Part shown: positions 1-8,685 of the stretch, piece after piece
How the letters are laid out: each line of letters starts with the position of its first letter
Numbering within the stretch: position 1 is the first letter of the stretch
Assembly: GCA_003858485.1 (NCBI GenBank)
Contig: RQYD01000015.1
Location: forward strand, 1 to 64,000
Direction of reading: 5' to 3'
Origin: Clostridiales bacterium COT073_COT-073
GTDB lineage: Bacteria; Bacillota; Clostridia; Lachnospirales; Vallitaleaceae
DNA: 64,000 nucleotides
Notes under the pieces: model-generated
Database searches by the model: none
Told to the model about the DNA's origin: nothing
Seen by the model: only the letters and a program-made list of their open reading frames with translations
Made by a program: the position numbers and the translations under genes

Positions 1-20
1 GCAATAAATCGTTCGCCAAA

Positions 21-306
21 GTCCTCTGACAATTTGCTGCACAAATTGTCCACGAGGACATCGGATTTTGCTTCGCAAAACCGATTATCTGACGGTGACG
101 CGCCGCAAAATGTAAATGCCCGCTGCGCGGTCGCTTCCATTTATGCTTGCGCGCTTCAAATTATGATTTGTCAAAGGGGTTCCACCGTCAGAACAAATGC
201 TTCGCATTTGCCGCACTTTCAGTGCTCCCTTTCTGACGGTGAAGCGCCGCAAAATGTAAATGCCCGCTTCGCGGCCGCTTCCATTTTGCTTGCGCGCTTC
301 AAATTA
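21..306. repeat. Hairpin-rich repeat cluster with a 75-78 bp direct repeat
   Basis: Two near-identical blocks lie at about 88-165 and 232-306; both begin TCTGACGGTGA and run through CGCCGCAAAATGTAAATGCC to TGCGCGCTTCAAATTATG. Between and before them are compact hairpins: nested GTCCTC/GAGGAC around GACAATTTG/CAAATTGTC (21-59), ATCGG-TTTTGC/GCAAAACCGAT (60-85), and ACCGTCAGAA (184-193) paired with TTCTGACGGT (231-240), which encloses two smaller hairpins. A reading frame crosses the block, but its sequence is simply a translation of the repeats, so it is not called as a gene. This looks like dispersed non-coding repeat DNA. Confidence 0.7.
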
Positions 307-618
307 TGGCTTACATGTTTGAAATGAGTGTTATTTGCAATAATATTAATATCATTTCAATTATTAGTGTAACAAGATTAGAGGGAAAATGCAAGAGGGA
401 ACTGGGGGAGGGGGGATTTAATAAATGTTTGTTGCTTACACTATAATGCCAGTAACTTTGGGCTTGGCACTAACAAAATCGTGTCAGCCATGTTTCGCAC
501 TTGTAGTTTTGCCAGTAAAGGACGGGAAATTAAATAAATTTGCCTTGTGAAGGTATTGGTTTAAAAAACAGAAAAAAATAAATATAAAACAAAAAAGAAA
601 GAAAAATGAAAGAGAATA

Positions 619-647
619 TTGACTTTTACAGAAAAAAGTTATATTAT
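619..647 (+). promoter_or_regulatory. Sigma-A promoter of the first PTS locus
   Basis: TTGACT (619-624) and TATTAT (642-647) are separated by 17 bp, in AT-rich DNA about 50 bp before the aldolase start. This probably drove the aldolase/PTS transcription unit. Confidence 0.6.
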
Positions 648-700
648 GTAATAAGAAGGAATATTGTGTAATATTTAGTGGTATTTTGGAGGTGAAGAAA

Positions 701-1277
701 TTGCTGGTAAATATGAAACGACTACTAAAGGCAGCACAAAGTAAAAAATTTGCCGTAGGAGCATTTAACATTTGTGATAGCCTTTTATTTGAAACAGTAC
801 TGCGTTGTGCGGAAAAAGAAGAAGCACCAGTTATTATTCAACTGGCGCCACCAGAATTTGAATATGTAGGAGAATCTTTTTTTTGCTATATGATTACGGA
901 AATGGAGAAGTCAAAAGTACCTTGTGTATTACATTTGGATCATGGAAAAACAATGTCAGATTGTGTAAAAGCTGTGCGATGTGGTTTTACATCCATTATG
1001 ATTGATGGTTCGCAATTAGAATATGAAGAAAATATCCGGATTACTCAAAAAGTTTGTGAAATGGCACATTGTTTGGATGTTTCAGTAGAGGCGGAAATTG
1101 GCACTATTGGTTCATTGGAGTCCAGTGTTGAAGGGGGAGCAGCTGATATTATATACACTGTACCTGAACAAGCAGTAGACTTTGTTGAAAGAACAAAGGC
1201 TGATGCTTTGGCAGTTGCAATCGGGACAGCACATGGGATATATCCACCGGGATTTATTCCAAAACTTCGAATTGATA
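701..1277 (+). pseudogene. Class II ketose-bisphosphate aldolase, 3'-truncated (GatY/KbaY/Fba type)
   Basis: Class II aldolases split a ketose bisphosphate into DHAP and an aldehyde using Zn. The start is taken as TTG at 701, 8 nt after GGAGG (688-692), giving the family-typical beginning MLVNMKRLL. About 192 family-like residues follow, including VGAFN, the Zn-ligand segment HLDHGKT, EAEIGTIG and GTAHGIYPP. After KLRIDI the homology stops: the frame enters the DNA of a PTS EIIC gene in the wrong frame and ends at 1414. Roughly 95 C-terminal residues, including the third Zn-binding His and the GGSG phosphate loop, are missing, so the product should be inactive. An assembly error at the join is the other explanation. 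Confidence 0.85.
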
Positions 1278-1280
1278 TAA

Positions 1281-1913
1281 GGATTGCTGATTGGAGCAAG
1301 TTTGGAATTGGTTTATATGGGAACATTAACAATAGGTGGTGCTTTCCCGCCAGATATTTATACCGGCGGTATTTTGGGCACAGCCTTTGCAATTACCACT
1401 GGAGCTGGAATTGAAGGCGCAGTTGCATTATCGCTTCCGATTGCGACTTTTGCACTGTTAATCAAACAATTAATTTATACATTTGTTCGTGGATATTTTG
1501 TACATCGGGCTGACGCCTATGCTTTAAAAGGAGATGATAAAAAAGTAGCGGCCATGCATGTCTGGTCAACACTTGCTTACTGTGTGCCAATGGCGATTGT
1601 AGTCGGAATTTGTTTTTATGTTGGCGGTCCGGTGGTTCAAGCGATTCTGGATAAGGTTCCTAAGTTTATTATGGCTGGTTTATCAGCGGCATCAGGTATG
1701 CTGCCGGCATTAGGTTTTGCAATGTTAATTAAAATGATTGTCAGTAAAGAATTGGCACCATATTTTTTCATAGGTTTTTTAATTGCCGGATATCTTAATA
1801 TTCCGGTATTAGGAATTGCTTGTATTGCCATTTGTATAGCGATTTTGGTTATAATCAAAAATGGAAAAGACAAGATGAAATATGTAGGAGGTGCAGATGA
1901 TAATGAATTCTAA
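1281..1913 (+). pseudogene. PTS mannose/sorbose-family EIIC, 5'-truncated
   Basis: This is the membrane channel subunit of a mannose-family PTS. The visible protein starts directly at GLLIGASLELVYMG, which aligns with GLLTGATLELVFMG at residue 48 of the intact EIIC at 28555-29331. About 47 N-terminal codons, including the first membrane segment, are therefore gone. The EIIC frame has a TAA at 1278-1280, at the junction with the aldolase fragment. A TTG at 1284 could in principle start translation, but no Shine-Dalgarno site precedes it. The rest (GGAFPPD, several hydrophobic segments, SAASGMLPALGFAMLIK) is intact and overlaps the EIID start, so the 3' half of the operon is undamaged. Confidence 0.85.
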
Positions 1914-2730
1914 TACAAATAACGCTGTTGCTGTAAAAGAAAAAAAATTAACAGATAAGGAATTAAAATCTGTATTTTATCGTTCTATTGCATATAATTC
2001 TTCCTTTAACTATGAAAGACAATTAAATCTTGGTTGGGCTTTTTCTTTGATGCCGGTACTCCGTAAACTGTATGGAGATGATAAGGAAAAAATGAAAAAA
2101 GCCTTGCAAAGACATCTGGAATTTAATAACATTACACCTTTTATTTGTACAGTATTATTTGGCATTACCTCTGCTATGGAAGAGCAAAATGCCAATGATG
2201 AAAACTTCGATACAGACTCAATTAATGCAGTAAAAGTTGGACTTATGGGACCATTATCAGCAATTGGAGATTCTTTGTTTTTTGGAACAATAAGGGTAAT
2301 TGCTGCTGGTCTTGGATGTTCACTGGCATTAAAGGGATATATCTTCGGGCCGTTTTTATATTTGCTGCTGTTTAATATCCCTAACTTTTTATCCCGCTAT
2401 TTCCTGATGTTTGAAGGGTATCGGCTGGGTACCGGATTTTTATCAAAAGTAGAAGAATCCGGTATTATGGATAAAATCTTTAAAGGTGCGGGAATCTTAG
2501 GATTGATGGTAATAGGAGCAATGGTTGCTACAAATGTGTCTGTACCGATTAAGGTGGTATATGATCAGATGAGCCTTCAAGATACAATAAATGGTATTGT
2601 TCCCAATTTACTGCCATTATGTCTTACTGCTTTTATTTATCGAATGCTAAAGAAAGATGTGAAAGTCGTATATATATTGGCCTTTATCATATTATTCGGT
2701 ATTTTAGGCGCAGCAATTGGGATTTTTTAA
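1897..2730 (+). CDS. PTS mannose-family EIID subunit
   Basis: EIID is the second membrane subunit of mannose-family PTS transporters. The 277-residue product has the family hallmarks: YNSSFNYERQLNLGWAFSLMP near residue 35, LQRHLEFNNITPF, LMGPLSAIGDSLFFGTIRVIAAG, and a hydrophobic C-terminus. ATG 1897 is chosen because GGAGG (1887-1891) lies 5 nt upstream; ATG 1903 is an alternative. It overlaps the 3' end of the EIIC fragment, as in coupled EIIC-EIID pairs. No EIIA or EIIB gene lies beside it, and both may have been lost in the upstream deletion. The sugar is unknown. Confidence 0.9.
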   Translation: MIMNSNTNNAVAVKEKKLTDKELKSVFYRSIAYNSSFNYERQLNLGWAFSLMPVLRKLYGDDKEKMKKALQRHLEFNNITPFICTVLFGITSAMEEQNANDENFDTDSINAVKVGLMGPLSAIGDSLFFGTIRVIAAGLGCSLALKGYIFGPFLYLLLFNIPNFLSRYFLMFEGYRLGTGFLSKVEESGIMDKIFKGAGILGLMVIGAMVATNVSVPIKVVYDQMSLQDTINGIVPNLLPLCLTAFIYRMLKKDVKVVYILAFIILFGILGAAIGIF

Positions 2731-2741
2731 AGGAGGATATT

Positions 2742-3386
2742 ATGAGAATTGCTCTGATTAATGAAGACTCACAAGCTGGAAAGAATACTTTGATTTACGG
2801 TATATTGGCCTCAGAAGCAAAGTCAAAAGGGCATGAAGTTGATAATTATGGTATGTTTTCGGAAGAAGATAAGCATGAAATCAACTTTACTCAAATTGGA
2901 GTTATTGCTTCTGTCCTGCTTGAAAGTCAGGCAGCCGATTTTATAGTAACCGGCTGCGGTACAGGACAAGGAGCGATGATTTCCTGCAATGCATTTTCCA
3001 ATTTAGTCTGCGGATATGTCAATACTCCGCTCGATGCATATTTGTTTAGTCAGGTAAATGCCGGAAATGCCATTTCCATTCCATTTGCCCAAAATTTTGG
3101 TTGGGGCGCAGAGATCAACTTACGGCATATTTTCAGAACATTGTTTGAGCAGCCATTTGGAGGAGGTTATCCAAATGAATATGCAGAAGCAGAGCGAAAA
3201 AGTCGAATCAAAATGATGGAGTGGACCAAAAAACCGGCGCAGTATCCGGTTGAAGAAGCAATTCAAAGGATGGATCAGGAAAGACTGTATCATTTATTAA
3301 ATTATAAAGAATTTAAAAATTTGTTTTATAAAAACGCAAAAAGTGGTAAAATAGAAAAGTACATAAAAGAATTATTAGAAAAATAA
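2742..3386 (+). CDS. RpiB/LacA/LacB-family sugar-phosphate isomerase-like protein
   Basis: The family interconverts aldose and ketose phosphates. The 214-residue product begins MRIALINEDSQAGKN and has the family loop TGCGTGQGAMISCNAFSNLVCG around residues 70-90, equivalent to the CGTG(V/I)G loop. A C-terminal tail of about 60 residues is longer than in plain RpiB (about 150 aa; compare 20256-20699). AGGAGG (2731-2736) precedes the ATG. It follows EIID by 11 bp, so it belongs to the damaged PTS operon and probably acts on the imported sugar phosphate before the (now truncated) aldolase. The exact substrate cannot be read from the sequence. Confidence 0.75.
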   Translation: MRIALINEDSQAGKNTLIYGILASEAKSKGHEVDNYGMFSEEDKHEINFTQIGVIASVLLESQAADFIVTGCGTGQGAMISCNAFSNLVCGYVNTPLDAYLFSQVNAGNAISIPFAQNFGWGAEINLRHIFRTLFEQPFGGGYPNEYAEAERKSRIKMMEWTKKPAQYPVEEAIQRMDQERLYHLLNYKEFKNLFYKNAKSGKIEKYIKELLEK

Positions 3387-3403
3387 GAATTTCTTTCATG
3401 CGC

Positions 3404-3447
3404 AAGAAAATCAGAGCTTAGTCTGCTTTGATTTTCTTGATTTCATT
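3404..3447 (+). terminator. Rho-independent terminator after the PTS operon
   Basis: AAGAAAATCA (3404-3413) pairs with TGATTTTCTT (3429-3438); a T-rich tail follows. It sits between the isomerase gene and the DeoR regulator. Confidence 0.6.
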
Positions 3448-3485
3448 TTGAGTTCATATAAACAGGACAAAAAAGGAAGAAAAAA

Positions 3486-4256
3486 ATGTTATCAATTGAT
3501 AGAAAAAGTGAGATTTACAACAAATTTCTCCAGAATAAAACTTTGACCATAAAAAAAATGGCAGAAGAATTTAAAGTTTCTGAGCAAACAATCCGGCGTG
3601 ATTTTAAGGAATTGGAGAAAGCTGGGATTATTACCATGTTTTATAGCGGAGCAAAACTGAATGAAAAATCATTAGCGACAATTAATGTTGATTTTTCAGT
3701 CAGGCAAAAACTGACTCTACGGGAAAAAGAAGATATGGCAAAGTTGATCAGAGATGTGTTTGAAGAGAAGGATTCCATTTTTTTGGATAATTCTTCGACA
3801 GTATTTACGATGATCGATGTAATAAAAGATATTCCGATGACAGTAGTCACCAATGCGATCATGGTAGCATATAAGTTTTTAACATATGGCAATGTCAGTA
3901 CAGTGTTATTGGGTGGTTTGATTGACAATAAAAATAAATGCACCAATGATAATAATTGCCTTGAAACACTGGCTAAATATCATTTCAACAAGGCATTTAT
4001 TTCATGTAGTTCCATTTCTATTGAAAAAGGGATTACGGATTCCAATGTATCGATTGCACAATTAAGAAGGAAAGTCATGGAAAATTCGGAAACCGTGTAC
4101 TTACTGGTTGACAGCACCAAATTTAATAAGATATCGCTGATTCATATTGATGACTTTTCTCATATTGATTATTTGGTTACAGAAAAAAAACCAAGTGAAG
4201 AATGGATGGATTTTTTAAAGGAAAAAGAAGTTGGTGTGATCTATCCAAATAGGTAG
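3486..4256 (+). CDS. DeoR/GlpR-family transcriptional regulator
   Basis: A 256-residue repressor-type protein with an N-terminal winged helix-turn-helix (about residues 18-58; KMAEEFKVSEQTIRRDFKEL is the recognition region) and a C-terminal sugar-phosphate sensor domain (FLDNSSTVFTMIDVI, TNAIMVAYKFL, LLVDSTKFNK). Such proteins repress sugar operons and are released by a phosphorylated intermediate. Its position directly downstream of the aldolase/PTS/isomerase genes makes that operon the likely target. GGAAG at about 3475-3479 serves as the ribosome site. It is separated from the operon by a hairpin, so it may be transcribed alone or by readthrough. Confidence 0.9.
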   Translation: MLSIDRKSEIYNKFLQNKTLTIKKMAEEFKVSEQTIRRDFKELEKAGIITMFYSGAKLNEKSLATINVDFSVRQKLTLREKEDMAKLIRDVFEEKDSIFLDNSSTVFTMIDVIKDIPMTVVTNAIMVAYKFLTYGNVSTVLLGGLIDNKNKCTNDNNCLETLAKYHFNKAFISCSSISIEKGITDSNVSIAQLRRKVMENSETVYLLVDSTKFNKISLIHIDDFSHIDYLVTEKKPSEEWMDFLKEKEVGVIYPNR

Positions 4257-4347
4257 CTTAATGTAATGTTCATTGCATGTATTTCCGCCGGTGTACTTAT
4301 TGTGCAAGGTGGTTTTCGAATCGCACAGCTTGCATGACTTTTTACGG

Positions 4348-4376
4348 TCAGCACCAAAGATCCGCCTTTGTGCTGA
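4348..4376 (+). terminator. Stem-loop in the gap after the DeoR gene
   Basis: TCAGCACCAAAG pairs with CTTTGTGCTGA with one bulged C, around a short loop. The downstream T-tract is weak (ACTTTTGG), so this is a probable rather than certain terminator. Confidence 0.4.
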
Positions 4377-4444
4377 TACTTTTGGAGCACATGCCTGCAA
4401 TCTTAACTTAAAATTGTATGTTTGTTTTTAAAGTAGGAGGAATC

Positions 4445-5227
4445 ATGAGTTTTTCATTATTTATATTTGAGCGAACAGACAATCTTAAGACATCACAGGA
4501 TGTCTTAGAGTATATGAGTGAATTTACGGAATATACGGAAAACAAGGATTATAATTCACTGAATGGCTGTTCGGAAATTATTTCTAAATGGGCGAAAAGG
4601 ATGTTTGCAAAATTTCCGCCAATAAATGGAGAAGATGCTTCGCCGGATGCGATTGCTTCGGCCGGTAAAGAGTTAGAATTGCATTTAACCGATTATTCCT
4701 TGGGAAAGAATGGGGCATTTTGTGGCTTTGCCTGGCCGGTGGCGGAGGAAGCGCTGGAGTATGCCATCTCTATTTTAGAAGAAATGGGAGTGGGGATTTA
4801 TGATCCGCAGGATGGCAAAATATACGGCAAAGGAATCAAATGTTTAAAATACCGGACAGATGGCAGGGAAGATAGTTTTGGCGATTGGGCAGAGATTGAG
4901 GCATCTGTTCAAACGCTGGACAGTACAGAAAGAGGGACCTCTCATCGTGAGAATGCATTTATAACTGTATGGTTTGAACAAGATGGGCAGCCGGAGGATG
5001 ATTATATCCAGTGTACACCAAACTACCAAAAAAAGAGCTTTGTCAAAACATTGTTTCAGAGAAGAAAAGAAAATCTAATCAGTGGATATATTTTTGAGAT
5101 TATGAAAGACGATTCCCTGTATCAAACGCAAGTAACCAGTAAGGAAGAACTGATTATCCTGATGAAAGACTGGTGTTTAAGCCGGAAAGAACCGGATATC
5201 GGTTCTTATGATAAGATTTTGCTATAA
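4445..5227 (+). CDS. Hypothetical cytoplasmic protein
   Basis: Not recognised as a named family. The start is ATG 4445, preceded by GTAGGAGG; the product has 260 residues, is acidic and shows no signal peptide or membrane segment. It begins MSFSLFIFERTDNLKTSQDV and contains GKNGAFCGFAWPVAEEA, then a basic stretch (FQRRKENL) and an acidic C-terminus. The opening is reminiscent of small proteins seen near contact-dependent toxin systems as putative immunity proteins, but no toxin gene is adjacent, so that is only a guess. It is followed after 24 bp by the dipeptidase gene. Confidence 0.6.
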   Translation: MSFSLFIFERTDNLKTSQDVLEYMSEFTEYTENKDYNSLNGCSEIISKWAKRMFAKFPPINGEDASPDAIASAGKELELHLTDYSLGKNGAFCGFAWPVAEEALEYAISILEEMGVGIYDPQDGKIYGKGIKCLKYRTDGREDSFGDWAEIEASVQTLDSTERGTSHRENAFITVWFEQDGQPEDDYIQCTPNYQKKSFVKTLFQRRKENLISGYIFEIMKDDSLYQTQVTSKEELIILMKDWCLSRKEPDIGSYDKILL

Positions 5228-5251
5228 TCTTGACAATCAAAAGGGGTTGAT

Positions 5252-6946
5252 ATGAAAAACAAAGCAGTTGCCATTATTTTAATGATTCTTTTGGAAATCC
5301 ATTTTTTGGTTGTGGATGGCTTGGCTTGTACCGGATTTTATATTGGTGCTGAGAATAGTGAAAATGGCAGCAGTTATTATGGGCGTTCAGAGGACATTGC
5401 TGATAATTATTGTAAAATATTTGGGGCAGAAAAAGCATGGAGTAGACCTGAGAATACGATGTATGAAGATATATATGGATTTCAGCTGCCATATGGCGGT
5501 AAAAGCTATGCTTATACTTATGTCAAAGATGCTCCTGTGTATGGTGAAACCATCAAAGACTCAAAAGGCAATTATGTCTGGCAAGCCTATGCTGCAGCCG
5601 GAGTTAATGAAAAAGGAGTATCGGTCAGCGCAACAGTTTCAACAGAATGCAATGAAAAAGCCGGAGAAGCCGATCCTTTAGTGGCAGATGGAATCCGGGA
5701 AATTTCTATTCCATCAGTGCTTTTAGGAAAAGCAGAAACAGCCAGGCAGGCGGTTGAGTATTTAGCGAATATTATTGATGAATATGGAGCCGGAGAATGT
5801 AATTCACTGATGATTGGTGACACAGAAGAAGTTTGGTATTTTGAAATTGTGTCAGGGCATCAGTATGCGGCGATCAAACTGCCAAAAGATAAAGTATCGG
5901 TCCAGCCCAATATCATGCTTTTGGGAGTGATTGATATTAATGACCATGAAAATGTGGTGGTTTCTGACAATTTAGTAAACACAGCCAGAGAGTATAATTT
6001 TTTAGTAACAGATGATAATGGAAAAATTGATGTGGCAGCGTCTTATGGAAAGTATCATCCTGATCAGGCAATGTGTGAACGGTATTTGCAAGGGATCTGT
6101 TACTTAAATTCGGCGGCAAAGGACTTAAAGTTAAATGATATCAGTGACAACCATCAGCAAAGACCGCTTTTGTTTCAACCAGATAAAAAAATATCAACTC
6201 TGGAAGTTCTGAGATTAACCGCTTGCCGCGGAGAAGGAACAGCATATAATGCCAATAATGGCAGTGCTTCTTATGCGATTGGTAACTCCAATCAGGTAGA
6301 AAGTCATGTTTTTGAAATCAGGGAAAATTATCCAATAGAATTAGCTACCCTGCAATGGCAAGCGATGGCGGATGCGGAGTATTCCATTTTTATTCCTTAT
6401 TATTCAGCGCTTGTAAAAGAGGTGAATAATAAATATAATGCAGATAGTAAAACATATGTAAAAGATTCTTTAAATTGGGTGTTTTCGGAAATCAATGCCA
6501 TCTGCTACGATTATCGTGCGGAAAAGGGCAAAAATCTTTGTGGTGAAAATATCATTCGGTACTTTACACAATATCAGGCCAGAATTATTCAGCAGCAGGC
6601 AGAAATTGATAAACAAATGCTCAAATTATTTCAGCAGGATAAGGAACTGGCAGCCCGAAAAGCTGATTTATTGGGAATTGATTTAGCCGATCAGGTTTAT
6701 CAAATGGCAGACAGTGTACTGACAGAATTAAGAGAATATATATCAGCGGAAGAGCAAGCAGAAGCTTTTGTGCCAAGTGCCATGCAAAAAAATCTAATGC
6801 CAATATATTCTTTTGACCGAATAAAGGGACAAGAGTATAACATAGAGAGAGAAATAAGCAAAGATACAGATATTGTCATTCGAAATTCTATTGTCTATCG
6901 GTTAATTCCGGTATGGTGGATTTTAAAGGCATTGGGTATTATTTAA
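5252..6946 (+). CDS. C69-family dipeptidase (PepD-like), exported
   Basis: C69 peptidases are N-terminal-nucleophile hydrolases that cleave dipeptides. The 564-residue protein has an N-terminal hydrophobic segment (residues 5-24) followed by LACTGFYIG. Cys26 is the expected nucleophile once the leader is removed, as in family members that begin with Cys. YYGRSEDIADN, WQAYAAAGVNEKGVSVSATVS, GEANS-like ECNSLMIGDTEEVWYFEIVSGHQ and LRLTACRGEGT are family blocks. A predicted C-terminal hydrophobic stretch (VYRLIPVWWILKALGII) may anchor it to the membrane. An AAGGGG site precedes the ATG. It is probably a cell-surface or secreted peptidase for amino-acid scavenging. Confidence 0.85.
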   Translation: MKNKAVAIILMILLEIHFLVVDGLACTGFYIGAENSENGSSYYGRSEDIADNYCKIFGAEKAWSRPENTMYEDIYGFQLPYGGKSYAYTYVKDAPVYGETIKDSKGNYVWQAYAAAGVNEKGVSVSATVSTECNEKAGEADPLVADGIREISIPSVLLGKAETARQAVEYLANIIDEYGAGECNSLMIGDTEEVWYFEIVSGHQYAAIKLPKDKVSVQPNIMLLGVIDINDHENVVVSDNLVNTAREYNFLVTDDNGKIDVAASYGKYHPDQAMCERYLQGICYLNSAAKDLKLNDISDNHQQRPLLFQPDKKISTLEVLRLTACRGEGTAYNANNGSASYAIGNSNQVESHVFEIRENYPIELATLQWQAMADAEYSIFIPYYSALVKEVNNKYNADSKTYVKDSLNWVFSEINAICYDYRAEKGKNLCGENIIRYFTQYQARIIQQQAEIDKQMLKLFQQDKELAARKADLLGIDLADQVYQMADSVLTELREYISAEEQAEAFVPSAMQKNLMPIYSFDRIKGQEYNIEREISKDTDIVIRNSIVYRLIPVWWILKALGII

Positions 6947-6953
6947 ACAGAAC

Positions 6954-7000
6954 ATTATTTTTCCAAAGCAGAAAGAGCTAAAAAGACTGTGGAAAAATTA
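6954..7000 (+). repeat. Small inverted repeat, partial copy of the dispersed repeat family
   Basis: ATTTTTCCA pairs with TGGAAAAAT around a spacer that contains AGAGCTAAAAAGACTGTGG, matching the inner right end of the elements at 33847-33961 and 51349-51472. It lies between the dipeptidase and lipoprotein genes and may also act as a weak transcription pause. Confidence 0.45.
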
Positions 7001-7030
7001 AATAAAAGGTATTTAAGAGAGGAGAGAATT

Positions 7031-8431
7031 ATGAGAAAGAACAATAAAAATGGAATAGTAAACAAAGGGGGAGTTTTATTGTTGATGATTTTTTTGGCTG
7101 TTAGTTTATCAGCATGTTCCGGCTTGAAATTTAATTTTTCCGGTGATGAAAAAGCGAAAACAGAGTCAAAAGATAAGAAAAACAGTGAAGAAGATAAGGG
7201 GGATAAAGCAGAAAAAGAGGAGGAGGAGGAAGCGGATGCGAATAAAGAAACAGAGAAAAAAAGTAAGTCCAAAAAACAAAAAAATGTAAAAAAAGATCAG
7301 GCAGATGCTGAAAAAAAGTCAGAAAAAACTTCATCCAAAAATAAAACACCAAATCCTTCAAAAGTTAAAGTATGGGGAAATAAAGATAAAACCGGGGAGC
7401 AGGCAGAAAATACAAAAAAATCCCCAAAGGAAAAAACCTCTCAAAAAGGTAAAAAAGAGTTATTGACCGATGAGGAAGCCAGACAAATTATATTAAAAGA
7501 ATACCGGGAATATGAGCAAGTATTGACTAAAGAAGGATTTGAATTAGATTTATCCGCACCGGTTGGAGCAAATGCTGATCAGTATTTGTTTTCAACCCTG
7601 AATGATGATTCATATCATCAAGCGATGCAGCAATATGGATTTGATTATGGGGTGCATCTTGTACGGGAAGTCTATCCAGGGCCATATATGACATATTTGC
7701 TGTTTCCTGATTTGGAAGCGCAGCAGACATTTATTAGCAGTGAGGAATGGGTACCGGTTGCCTGTTTTTATATTAATTTAAAAACAGGCATGGTATTTTT
7801 TGCTGCCGGTCCCAGTGGGATTTATCGTTTGCCTGATGACCAGTTGATTTGGTATGTGCCGGACGCTTTTGAAGGTTACAGCAATCTTGACTTTTTATTA
7901 AGTGGGCTGGCAAAAGCAGGATATATTGAATCCAAGTGGGATTATACCTGGAAGTATGATTTGAGAAAGTGGGACTTTGAGAATCCTCCTTATTCAGAAG
8001 GCGAAGAACCGGAAGGCTGTGCCAGAATTATGCTTTTCCATAGACAAACCCAGGAATATTTAGGTTGTTTTGAGATTGAAAAAGCTACCCAGAGTATTTA
8101 TGATGTGGAAACAAAAGAACTGATATATCAAAATCCGGCGGCGAATTATCCAAAGAAGAAGATAACTGCCCAAAATGCTGCTCAGGAAACGGAAGATATA
8201 GTCAGGCAGCTGGAATTTCTGGATTTTGATAAGCAAAAGTTGACTTTTTTGGCGGGCGATAGTGTGTTTTTTGAGGAGATTAATGAAAAAGCATATTCCA
8301 TTGGAGTTAAAGTTGGGGATGATGAGCATATTTCCTATTTGTTTTTTATAAATCATGATGGCACCAAGGTTGGAAGCTTTAACCATGCTAGCCAGAGTTA
8401 TGATATTATTTACGGTAATCATATGTGGTAG
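7031..8431 (+). CDS. Lysine/glutamate-rich lipoprotein of unknown function
   Basis: A 466-residue protein with a clear lipoprotein signal: basic N-terminus, hydrophobic stretch and lipobox LSAC with Cys29. Residues of about 37-145 are a low-complexity, highly charged Lys/Glu/Ser linker, probably disordered. The remainder is a globular domain rich in aromatic residues (YREYEQVLTKEGFELDL, GPYMTYLLFPDLEAQQ, YLFFINHDGTKVG). The start is ATG 7031, directly after GAGGAGAG; an in-frame ATG at 6989 would remove the signal from the N-terminus. The linker presumably holds the C-terminal domain away from the membrane, through the peptidoglycan. No family was recognised. Confidence 0.7.
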   Translation: MRKNNKNGIVNKGGVLLLMIFLAVSLSACSGLKFNFSGDEKAKTESKDKKNSEEDKGDKAEKEEEEEADANKETEKKSKSKKQKNVKKDQADAEKKSEKTSSKNKTPNPSKVKVWGNKDKTGEQAENTKKSPKEKTSQKGKKELLTDEEARQIILKEYREYEQVLTKEGFELDLSAPVGANADQYLFSTLNDDSYHQAMQQYGFDYGVHLVREVYPGPYMTYLLFPDLEAQQTFISSEEWVPVACFYINLKTGMVFFAAGPSGIYRLPDDQLIWYVPDAFEGYSNLDFLLSGLAKAGYIESKWDYTWKYDLRKWDFENPPYSEGEEPEGCARIMLFHRQTQEYLGCFEIEKATQSIYDVETKELIYQNPAANYPKKKITAQNAAQETEDIVRQLEFLDFDKQKLTFLAGDSVFFEEINEKAYSIGVKVGDDEHISYLFFINHDGTKVGSFNHASQSYDIIYGNHMW

Positions 8432-8452
8432 GAAGAGAGAATAGAATTTTAT

Positions 8453-8498
8453 AAAGGCTAACAAGTATATTTGATTACTTGCTCATTAGCCTTTTTTT
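8453..8498 (+). terminator. Rho-independent terminator after the lipoprotein gene
   Basis: AAAGGCTAA pairs with TTAGCCTTT, followed by a run of seven Ts. It closes the transcription unit before the sugar island. Confidence 0.8.
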
Positions 8499-8573
8499 GT
8501 TGTCACAATTAAAATTTTGTATAGATTTTTTTAGCATTTCATATAAAAAATAAACAAAAAATAAAATTGTTTT

Positions 8574-8589
8574 TCGATAAAATTAACGA
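8574..8589. promoter_or_regulatory. Possible operator near the sugar-island promoter
   Basis: TCGATAAAATTAACGA is an imperfect palindrome (TCG...CGA) about 30 bp before the -35 box of the first ROK gene. ROK repressors bind palindromes of this sort, but no second copy was found to support the call. Confidence 0.25.
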
Positions 8590-8616
8590 TTTTGTAGAAA
8601 ATATAATAGTAACTTG

Positions 8617-8645
8617 TTGACACTGATTACATTTGGATATATTAT
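8617..8645 (+). promoter_or_regulatory. Strong sigma-A promoter of sugar-island unit 1
   Basis: TTGACA (8617-8622), a 17-bp spacer, then TATATT (8640-8645), about 40 bp before the ROK regulator start. It should drive the whole unit down to the terminator at 15612. Confidence 0.8.
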
Positions 8646-8685
8646 ATTAATAAAGAAAGTTTATTAATTAAATAAGGAGAAAAAA

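Noticed and set aside
34-327. 97-codon open frame over the repeat cluster
   Set aside because: Its translation repeats with the DNA repeats (SDGDAPQNVNAR twice), it lacks a ribosome site and the hairpins explain the sequence.
4310-4335. TTCGAATC resembling a tRNA T-loop
   Set aside because: No matching T-stem, anticodon arm or acceptor stem around it.
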